Part shown: positions 15,869-21,472 of the stretch, piece by piece | Layout: each line of letters starts with the position of its first letter | Numbering within the stretch: the first letter of the stretch is position 1 | Source: SIG714 sp045629725 | GTDB lineage: Bacteria; Bacillota; Clostridia; Oscillospirales; CAG-272 | Length of the DNA: 21,472 bases | Assembly (NCBI GenBank): GCA_045629725.1 | Contig: JAZQRT010000130.1 | Coordinates: 1 to 21,472 of the forward strand | Direction of reading: 5' to 3' | Program-made: the position numbers and the translations under genes | Notes under the pieces: generated by a model | Told to the model about the DNA's origin: nothing | Database searches by the model: none | The model's input: only the letters and a program-made list of their open reading frames with translations

Positions 15869-15915
15869 CCCTTGATTGCGTGATCGAAAGACGGCAGTCA
15901 AGGGTTATTTCTTTT
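15863..15915 (+). terminator. Intrinsic terminator ending the plus RNA
   Basis: AAATAACCCTTGA (15863-15875) and its exact complement (15898-15910) form a 13-bp stem, with partial extra pairing in the 22-nt loop, followed by C and T5. It lies upstream of the sulfite-reductase gene and its own promoter. Confidence 0.88.
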
Positions 15916-15931
15916 TGTTTTTGAGTTTATA

Positions 15932-15960
15932 TTGACTTTATAATATTATGGTGATATAAT
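15932..15960 (+). promoter_or_regulatory. Promoter for the sulfite reductase-ABC operon
   Basis: TTGACT (15932-15937), 17 bp and TATAAT (15955-15960), with GGAGG (15979-15983) before the start codon. The spacer is AT-rich (TTATAATATTATGG), but no clear Fur-type 19-bp palindrome is recognised. Confidence 0.82.
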
Positions 15961-15991
15961 TTAATAAAGTTTACCCACGGAGGATTCTAAA

Positions 15992-16906
15992 ATGAAGCTT
16001 ACAAATGAGCAGATAACCGCAGTCAAGGCACGCGGCTTTCTGAGAAACAGAGGAACTGATTTGTTTTCGGGCAGAATAGTTGCCCCCGGTACGGTTTTTA
16101 CATCACAAAACTTTAAGGATATGTCGGTGATCGCCGAAACTTACGGAAACGGCAAGCTTATTTGCACAAGCCGTCTTGCAGTGGAGATTCCCGGTATTCC
16201 CTATGATAAAATAGAAGAAGCAGAGGCTTTTGCGGCGTCCCACGGTATGCGTTTTGGCGGAACGGGAGCAAAGGTGCGCCCCGTAACTGCATGTAAGGGA
16301 ACCACCTGCGTTTTCGGCAATTGCGATACACAGGCTCTTGCAAAGAAGATACACGAGGAATATTATATCGGCTGGAACGAGGTCAAGCTTCCCCATAAAT
16401 TCAAGATCTCCGTCGGCGGATGTCCCAACAGCTGTATGAAGCCCAGCCTTAACGATTTCGGTGTGGAAGGACATAAGGTGCCGAAATTCAATTCCGAGCT
16501 TTGCCGCGGATGTAAGGTGTGCTCAGTTGAAAAGTCCTGTCCCATGAAGGCGGCAAAGGTAGTTGACGGAAAGCTTACGATAGATGACTCACTTTGTCTT
16601 GCTTGCGGAGTATGTACGGGCAAATGTCCCTTTAAGGCGATATCCCACGATACAGAAACACTTTATAAAATTTACATCGGCGGAACTTGGGGCAAGCACA
16701 CAAGAATGGGCTCCGCGCTTTCAAGACTTGTCAAAGAAGAAGAAATTCTTCCCATACTTGAAAAAACAATGCTTTGGTTCCGTGAAAACGGACTTCCCAA
16801 GGAAAGACTGGGCAAAGCCATTGACAGAGTTGGATTTGATAAGGTGGAGGCTGCGATAATGGGAGATGACCTTCTCCTTCGCAAAGACGAAATTTTAGGT
16901 AAATGA
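15992..16906 (+). CDS. Small siroheme sulfite reductase-like Fe-S protein
   Basis: The product has 304 residues, single-subunit and of AsrC-like size. An N-terminal ferredoxin-like half domain of nitrite/sulfite reductases leads into the siroheme-[4Fe-4S] site: C101-x4-C106 in TACKGTTCVFGNC, and C144-x3-C148 in GGCPNSC. E. coli sulfite reductase has C-x5-C in the first pair; short clostridial and archaeal relatives vary here. Two ferredoxin [4Fe-4S] motifs are inserted after it: C171, C174, C177, C183 and C202, C205, C208, C212. The family reduces sulfite (or nitrite) by six electrons, taken here from an unknown donor, since AsrA and AsrB partners are absent nearby. It is the first gene of a four-gene operon with an iron-type ABC importer. 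The stop overlaps the next start (ATGA), so translation is coupled. Confidence 0.88.
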   Translation: MKLTNEQITAVKARGFLRNRGTDLFSGRIVAPGTVFTSQNFKDMSVIAETYGNGKLICTSRLAVEIPGIPYDKIEEAEAFAASHGMRFGGTGAKVRPVTACKGTTCVFGNCDTQALAKKIHEEYYIGWNEVKLPHKFKISVGGCPNSCMKPSLNDFGVEGHKVPKFNSELCRGCKVCSVEKSCPMKAAKVVDGKLTIDDSLCLACGVCTGKCPFKAISHDTETLYKIYIGGTWGKHTRMGSALSRLVKEEEILPILEKTMLWFRENGLPKERLGKAIDRVGFDKVEAAIMGDDLLLRKDEILGK

Positions 16907-17835
16907 AAAAATTAATCCTTGCGTTTTTCCTTATTATATCCGTTGTACTGCTTATTTCCTGCGACGGCGGTGTTGCACCCAAAACCGAGGGCTATACCTT
17001 CCGTGACGCTCTCGGTAACGATGTGACGATCTCGGAGGGCGATAAGATCGCCGCCGCCCACGCATCCTTTGCTGATTGTTGGCTTCTTTCGGGAGGCGAG
17101 CTTGTGGGTGTTACCTCGGATGCGGTGGAGGATCACGGACTTGATGTGGGGAATGCTTTGATAATAGGTACGGCAAAAAGCATAAACAGAGAAGCACTTG
17201 TAGAGTCGGGTGCTGAAATGGTGTTTTTGTCTGCAGACCTTTCCGCTCACCTTGAATTGAAGTCCGTTCTTGACTCTCTCGGAATTGGGTATGCCTATTT
17301 CAGAGTTGATACCTTCAAGGATTATTCCGAGCTAATGGAGCATTTTTGTGCCGTAACGGGCAGGGAAGATCTGTTTAAAAAGAACGTTACCGAGGTGGGC
17401 GAGGCAATAAGTGCCATTGAAGCGAAAATACCAACGCAGGAGGGAAGAACCCTTCTCCTCATGCGCGCTTTTTCCTCGGGCATCAAGGCAAAGAGCGACG
17501 ATAATCTTGCAGGGCAGATACTGAAAAGCTACGGACTTTTTAATATTGCGGACGCCCACCCGTCCCTTCTTGAGGACATGGGGCTTGAGCATATCGTTTC
17601 CGAGGACCCCGATTTTATCTTCGTTCTCACAATGGGGAGCGAGGAATCCGCACTTTCATACCTTCGGAACAATATAGAGTCAAATCCCGCGTTTTCTGAG
17701 CTTAAAGCCGTAAAAAACGGTAATTATTATGTTCTTCCAAAGGAACTTTTCCATTATAAACCCAATGAAAGATGGGCAGAAAGCTATGAATATCTTGCAG
17801 AAATTATATATCCCGAGCTTTTCACCGAAGATTAA
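16903..17835 (+). CDS. Iron-chelate-type ABC transporter binding lipoprotein
   Basis: The product has 310 residues. A signal peptide ending LISC makes C20 the lipid-anchored residue. The mature part has the two-lobe FecB/TroA-like layout of importers of siderophores, heme or corrinoids, with DALGNDVTISEGDKIAAAH at the start of lobe 1 and SNPAFSELKAVKNGNYYVL at the end of lobe 2. It captures the ligand outside the membrane and hands it to the permease. It overlaps the sulfite-reductase stop by four bases and its 3' end overlaps the permease start. The ligand cannot be read from sequence. Confidence 0.9.
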   Translation: MKKLILAFFLIISVVLLISCDGGVAPKTEGYTFRDALGNDVTISEGDKIAAAHASFADCWLLSGGELVGVTSDAVEDHGLDVGNALIIGTAKSINREALVESGAEMVFLSADLSAHLELKSVLDSLGIGYAYFRVDTFKDYSELMEHFCAVTGREDLFKKNVTEVGEAISAIEAKIPTQEGRTLLLMRAFSSGIKAKSDDNLAGQILKSYGLFNIADAHPSLLEDMGLEHIVSEDPDFIFVLTMGSEESALSYLRNNIESNPAFSELKAVKNGNYYVLPKELFHYKPNERWAESYEYLAEIIYPELFTED

Positions 17836-18814
17836 AAAAATAATGACCATGGCGGCACTTTCAATACTTGCCGTCATTGTTTTTATGCTCAGCCTTACCC
17901 TTGGAGCATCTGAGGCAAGTATTATCGAGGCTTTGAGGTCGCTTTTTCAAGGTGACTGTTCGGGAACGGATTTTAAGATCATATTTTACATAAGACTCCC
18001 CCGCGTGCTTGCGGCGCTTCTTGGGGGTGCGGCGCTTTCGGTGTCGGGCGTGATAATACAGGGCGTTTTAAATAACCCCATGGCGGCGCCGAATATCATT
18101 GGTGTCAACTCGGGAGCAGGATTTTTCGTAATCCTTGTAATGGCGCTTATGCCCACGCTTACCGGATATTTACCCCTTGCCGCCTTTTTGGGTGCGCTTT
18201 TTGCGTCCCTTATCATATATGCCATCAGTACCGCAACAGGCTCGGGCAGAGTGACGGTGATACTTGTGGGCGCGGCTATGGGAAGCATACTGACTGCCTG
18301 TATAAATACCGTAAAGTCTCTGTTTCCCGATAGTGTATACGACGTATCGGGCTTCCTGATCGGAGGACTTGCTGCGGCAGATCTTGGAAAGGTCTTACCT
18401 GCGGCGATAATGATAGTGCCGACGCTTATTATCGTATATCTTATGTCGGGCGGTCTTGACGTATTAAGCCTTGGCACTGAGGTTGCCTCCTCCCTTGGTA
18501 TGAGAGTAAAAAGAGCGAGGTTTATATATCTTGCCCTTGCCTCGGTGCTGGCAGGGGCGGCGGTAAGCTTTGGGGGACTTATCGGCTTTGTTGGGCTCCT
18601 TGTTCCCCATATTATGAGAAGACTTGTGGGCAATACCCATAAGGTCCTCATACCTGCCGCGGCGCTGGGAGGCGGTGTGTTTTTGCTCGTTGCGGATACA
18701 ATATCAAGAACGGCTTTTGCTCCCTATGAGCTGCCTGTTGGAATACTAATGTCCCTTGTGGGCGGTCCCTTCTTTATATTCCTTATTTTTGCCGAAAGGA
18801 GGCGCGGGGAATGA
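17786..18814 (+). CDS. FecCD-family ABC permease
   Basis: The product has 342 residues from ATG 17786. It is an integral membrane subunit with about ten helices of the FecC/BtuC type. Recognisable are RLPRVLAALLGGAALSVSGVIIQG early, NPMAAPNIIGVNSGAG, and the coupling region FVGLLVPHIMRRLVG near the C-terminus, which contacts the ATPase. A later ATG at 17843 gives 323 residues, and an earlier reading extends far into the upstream gene. 17786 is preferred because it keeps a basic N-terminus and fits the usual 330-350 residues, although no strong ribosome site marks any of them. It overlaps the binding-protein gene by 50 bp. Confidence 0.9.
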   Translation: MNILQKLYIPSFSPKIKKIMTMAALSILAVIVFMLSLTLGASEASIIEALRSLFQGDCSGTDFKIIFYIRLPRVLAALLGGAALSVSGVIIQGVLNNPMAAPNIIGVNSGAGFFVILVMALMPTLTGYLPLAAFLGALFASLIIYAISTATGSGRVTVILVGAAMGSILTACINTVKSLFPDSVYDVSGFLIGGLAAADLGKVLPAAIMIVPTLIIVYLMSGGLDVLSLGTEVASSLGMRVKRARFIYLALASVLAGAAVSFGGLIGFVGLLVPHIMRRLVGNTHKVLIPAAALGGGVFLLVADTISRTAFAPYELPVGILMSLVGGPFFIFLIFAERRRGE

Positions 18815-19596
18815 TCAAGCTGGAAAATGTCAGATTTTCATATAAGGATGGGGAGTTTATAAATATTCCCTCCCTTACCTTAAATGACGGAGAATTCACC
18901 GTTATTGCAGGTGAAAACGGCTCGGGCAAAACAACACTTTTGCGGCTTATTATGGGTGAGCTTATACCCTTTACGGGCAGTATCTCGGTTGATAATGAGG
19001 ATATTAAAAAAGTAAAAAAAACAGACCTTGCAAAACGTCTTTCATATTTTCCCCAAGGACGCAGGGTGCCCGATATGACTGCCCTTGAAACGGTTCTGCT
19101 TGGCAGATATCCATATAATAAAGGCAGTCTTAAGATACCCGCGCAGGATAAAGCTATTGCCGAAAAAGCACTTAAAGAAGCAGGCGCTTGGGAGCTTTCG
19201 GAAAGACGGGTGACCACTCTTTCCTATGGGGAGCGCCAAAAGATTTACCTTGCCATGCAGATATCTCAGGGGGCAAAAAACAGAATATTTGACGAACCCA
19301 CAAACTACATGGACGTGTCATCCCGTTTTGAAATGATGGCAAGTCTTAAGGGGATGGCAAAAGAGGGAATGTGCATCACGGCGGTGCTCCATGATATATC
19401 CCTTGCCATGAGCTATGCCGATAGGATAATACTTGTAAAGGGCGGGGAGATATTTGCCGACGGTACACCACGAGAGCTTTACGAAAAGGGAAGCGTTGCG
19501 TCACTTTTTGGCATCAAGATGCAAAAAATTACAGATACAGAAACGCCGGTGTATGCAGTTATGCCGAGGAATGAAACTGAAAAGAGTGAAGAATAA
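18811..19596 (+). CDS. ABC transporter ATPase (FecE/BtuD type)
   Basis: The product has 261 residues. Walker A is GENGSGKT (34-41), the Q-loop is Q82, the signature is LSYGE (137-141), Walker B with catalytic glutamate is IFDEP (D161, E162), and the H-loop is H194. It energises import by the preceding permease. The start overlaps the permease stop as ATGA, and AAAGGAGG lies upstream at about 18796. The D-loop reads NYMD rather than the common SxLD, which is a mild variation. The operon ends here; no further gene follows on this strand for 346 bp. Confidence 0.95.
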   Translation: MIKLENVRFSYKDGEFINIPSLTLNDGEFTVIAGENGSGKTTLLRLIMGELIPFTGSISVDNEDIKKVKKTDLAKRLSYFPQGRRVPDMTALETVLLGRYPYNKGSLKIPAQDKAIAEKALKEAGAWELSERRVTTLSYGERQKIYLAMQISQGAKNRIFDEPTNYMDVSSRFEMMASLKGMAKEGMCITAVLHDISLAMSYADRIILVKGGEIFADGTPRELYEKGSVASLFGIKMQKITDTETPVYAVMPRNETEKSEE

Positions 19597-19662
19597 ATGG
19601 CGCTTGGGATGATATCCCCACATACAACGCATACTGGCACGTCACGAATAAACCCAAATGCC

Positions 19663-19744
19663 TGTAGGGGCGACCGTCGGTCGTTTGCCACAACGCACGA
19701 AAATTCGATAAAACGCAGGTGATTTCACGATATTCGTCCCTACA
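19663..19744. repeat. TIR-bounded short repeat (MITE-like, about 82 bp)
   Basis: The segment begins TGTAGGGGCGAC and ends TCGTCCCTACA, forming imperfect terminal inverted repeats of about 11-12 bp. An internal palindrome CGACCGTCGGTCG (19671-19683) forms a hairpin. TIRs beginning TGTAGGG recur in short palindromic elements of gut Firmicutes, which suggests a MITE-like or REP-like unit. No transposase and no clear target duplication are seen. Confidence 0.55.
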
Positions 19745-19799
19745 AATTCGTTTCGTTCATCATGCGCAAGAGGGGCATATCATTCCATATAAAACACCA

Positions 19800-19824
19800 C
19801 CCCCGAGGGACTGACCCTCGGGGG
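19800..19824 (+). terminator. GC-rich terminator
   Basis: CCCCCGAGGG (19800-19809) and CCCTCGGGGG (19815-19824) form a perfect 10-bp stem with a 5-nt loop. The following T-tract is short (CTTTG). It separates the ABC operon and repeat from the next gene. Confidence 0.75.
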
Positions 19825-19872
19825 CTTTGTATTCTCGGACTTCATTCAAACAAATCACAAAATAATTGTTTA

Positions 19873-19901
19873 TTGACAAATAGTTTAGATTATGTTAAAA
19901 T
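19873..19901 (+). promoter_or_regulatory. Promoter for the flavin reductase gene
   Basis: TTGACA (19873-19878), 17 bp and TAAAAT (19896-19901). A second TATAAT lies at 19914-19919. The gene starts at 19943 with AAAGGA upstream. Confidence 0.78.
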
Positions 19902-19942
19902 TAAAATTGATAATATAATCAAAAGAAGAAAGGACTTTTACT

Positions 19943-21472
19943 ATGAACCAAAAATACGAAGCGCTCTTCACGCCTTGGAAAATAGGTAATGTGGAGATCA
20001 AAAACCGAATCGTAATGTGTCCCATGGGCGGAACATCCCTTTTCGGATGGTTTGAGCTTGGAGGATGTCATTTCGACAAGGAGGCGGCAAAGCTCTTCCT
20101 TGAGCGAGCAAACAACAACGTGGGACTTATCATTCCCGGAATTGCGCCCCTTCGCGATACCTTCTGGGGCAAGTGGCTCTGGCAAAATCCTAAGATGTTT
20201 GAAGAACTTAAGGTCTTCATGGACGAGATACATAAAACGGGAGCAAAGCTTTTTGTTCAGCTCACGGCAGGTATGGGACGTTCTTGGGCGATCACAGAGC
20301 TTGTTGCACCCCTTCATAAAAATAAGTTTACAAGAGCAATCTTAAAGCCCGTGCTTGATACAAATCACGAGCTTGCATCTCCCAGCCCCCAGCCCTCACG
20401 TTGGGCGCATGACATCATCTGCCCCGAAATGACGGTGGAGCAGATACACGAAATTATCGAAGCCTTTGCAAAGACCGCAAAGCTTTGCCGTGACGCAGGT
20501 GTTGACGGTGTTGAGGTACACGCGGTACACGAAGGGTATCTGCTTGACCAGTTTGCCATCGAGTTCTTCAACAAGCGTACGGACGATTACGGCGGAAGCT
20601 TTGAAAACAGATACAGATTTGCCTCCGAGGTCGTAAAAGCCATAAAAGCGGCATGCGGAGAGGACTATCCCGTATCACTTCGATATTCAGTTGAGTCCAA
20701 AATGAAGGGCTTTTGCGAGGGTGCGATGCCCGGAGAGGAATATACCGAGGTTGGACGTAACATGGCAGAGTCCGAGAAGGCGGCAAAATACCTGCAGGAT
20801 GCGGGATACGATATGCTCAATGCGGACAACGGTACTTATGACTCTTGGTATTGGGCGCATCCCCCGATGTACATGCCCGAAAACTGCAATCTTGAGGACG
20901 TTGCACACATAAAGAAATTCGTAGATATCCCCGTTGTATGCGCGGGTAGAATGGATGCCGAGGTCGGAGCCAAGGCGGTTGCCGAGGGCAAGATCGACGG
21001 CGTTGGCGTTGCCCGTCAGTTCCTTGTTGATCCCGAGTGGATCACAAAGCTTATTGAGGACAGAATTGAGGACATCAAGCCCTGTATCTGCTGTCACAGC
21101 GGATGCTTCAATTTCTCATCAAGCAAGGGACATGCAAATACACAGGATCTTACAGACACAATGGGACTTGCCCGCTGCGCACTTAACCCCAAGACCATGC
21201 AGTCAAAGAAATATGACATCAAGCCTGCCAAGGTAAAAAAGAACGTGGCGGTTATCGGCGGCGGTATCGGAGGTATGGAAGCAGCCATCGTTCTTGCAAA
21301 GCGCGGACATAAGGTTACCCTTTATGAAAAGAGCGACAAGCTCGGAGGCGTATTTATAGCCGCATCCGCACCCTCCTTCAAGGAAAAGGACCGCGACCTC
21401 ATCGCGTGGTACAAGAGAGAGATCACTCGCTATTCCTCCATCGAAGTCAAGCTCAACACCGAAGTCACCGAC
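19943..21472 (+). CDS. NADH:flavin oxidoreductase, 2,4-dienoyl-CoA reductase/BaiCD type (3' truncated)
   Basis: The frame is open from ATG 19943 to the window end, with 510 codons visible of an expected 640-680. The N-terminal OYE-type TIM barrel (FMN) shows HAVHEGYLLDQF (193-204) and the DDYGGSFENRYRF block. A [4Fe-4S] site follows with C381, C384, C388 and C412. The second half opens the FAD/NAD Rossmann fold at VIGGGIGGMEAA (437-448). The family reduces double bonds of enoyl-CoA, bile acids or other alpha,beta-unsaturated compounds with NAD(P)H as donor. The gap between the third and fourth cysteines is 23 residues; the 2,4-dienoyl-CoA reductase has about 11, so the cluster loop carries an insertion. 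The substrate is unknown. The gene is monocistronic from the visible side. Confidence 0.9.
   Translation, partial: MNQKYEALFTPWKIGNVEIKNRIVMCPMGGTSLFGWFELGGCHFDKEAAKLFLERANNNVGLIIPGIAPLRDTFWGKWLWQNPKMFEELKVFMDEIHKTGAKLFVQLTAGMGRSWAITELVAPLHKNKFTRAILKPVLDTNHELASPSPQPSRWAHDIICPEMTVEQIHEIIEAFAKTAKLCRDAGVDGVEVHAVHEGYLLDQFAIEFFNKRTDDYGGSFENRYRFASEVVKAIKAACGEDYPVSLRYSVESKMKGFCEGAMPGEEYTEVGRNMAESEKAAKYLQDAGYDMLNADNGTYDSWYWAHPPMYMPENCNLEDVAHIKKFVDIPVVCAGRMDAEVGAKAVAEGKIDGVGVARQFLVDPEWITKLIEDRIEDIKPCICCHSGCFNFSSSKGHANTQDLTDTMGLARCALNPKTMQSKKYDIKPAKVKKNVAVIGGGIGGMEAAIVLAKRGHKVTLYEKSDKLGGVFIAASAPSFKEKDRDLIAWYKREITRYSSIEVKLNTEVTD

Larger units (their letters stand above)
15509..15916 (+). ncRNA. Candidate structured RNA or long leader, about 400 nt
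   Basis: A consensus promoter starts this stretch and a 13-bp intrinsic terminator ends it, with no long ORF between. Visible pairings are GAACTCTT/AAGAGTTC (15546-15553 with 15591-15598), CGAGTAAA/TTTACTCG (15665-15672 with 15746-15753) enclosing a 9-bp hairpin TTTCAATTT/AAATTGAAA (15711-15719 with 15727-15735), and TTTGT/ACAAA (15773-15777 with 15806-15810). Linkers are A-rich, as in exposed single-stranded RNA. CAAGCCTG is repeated at 15605-15612 and 15630-15637. GAAAGAGAGG occurs near both ends (15509-15518 and 15819-15828), each followed by a tiny ORF. It may be a free RNA (size near, but shorter than, the large ornate RNA classes) or a regulatory leader of the sulfite-reductase operon 76 bp downstream. 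No Rfam family recognised. Confidence 0.55.

Noticed and set aside
17986..18651. A 221-codon minus-strand frame
   Set aside because: It is the reverse shadow of the FecCD permease, whose hydrophobic domains and motifs are clear on the plus strand.

Overview
The window looks like a chromosome segment of an anaerobic Bacillota bacterium of class Clostridia, probably an uncultured gut lineage near the Oscillospirales/Ruminococcaceae. The evidence is the whiA-dnaE order, near-consensus sigma-A promoters with 17-bp spacers, purine-rich ribosome sites, lipoprotein signal peptides, siroheme and ferredoxin Fe-S proteins, and an Fe-S old-yellow-enzyme reductase. I see no tRNA, rRNA, CRISPR array or transposase.

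Layout. Bases 1-6444 carry housekeeping genes: the 3' end of whiA, dnaE (DNA polymerase III alpha) and a class A penicillin-binding protein. Bases 6445-7740 hold a solitary lipoprotein gene that ends at a strong terminator. Bases 7756-9263 (minus strand) are a tetR-diacylglycerol kinase operon. It faces an AlbA_2/Schlafen-type regulator gene (9454-10779) across a control region where two near-perfect promoters point at each other. Bases 11017-11931 are an AT-rich LRR-like gene flanked by its own promoter and terminator, probably acquired. Bases 12015-13626 (minus) are an SGNH hydrolase and an alpha/beta hydrolase in one operon, divergent from an acyltransferase with an added zinc ribbon (13743-15032). 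Promoters on both strands are readable in the 116-bp gap between them.

Bases 15033-15991 form a 959-bp stretch without a convincing protein gene and are the most unusual part of the window. Two consensus promoters fire away from each other from about 15372-15400 (minus) and 15474-15502 (plus). Each drives a putative structured transcript that ends at a strong intrinsic terminator. The minus transcript is about 245 nt and has a predicted three-way junction. The plus transcript is about 400 nt, A-rich, with several stems and two tiny Shine-Dalgarno-preceded ORFs, the second ending inside the terminator stem. I cannot assign either to a known RNA family. The plus one could be a free RNA or a long attenuating leader of the downstream operon.

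Bases 15992-19596 are a tightly overlapping operon: a small siroheme/Fe-S sulfite-reductase-like protein, then a FecB/FecC-D/FecE-type iron-chelate (or corrinoid/heme) ABC importer. After an 82-bp TIR-bounded repeat and a GC-rich terminator, an Fe-S flavoenzyme of the 2,4-dienoyl-CoA reductase/BaiCD type starts at 19943 and runs off the window.
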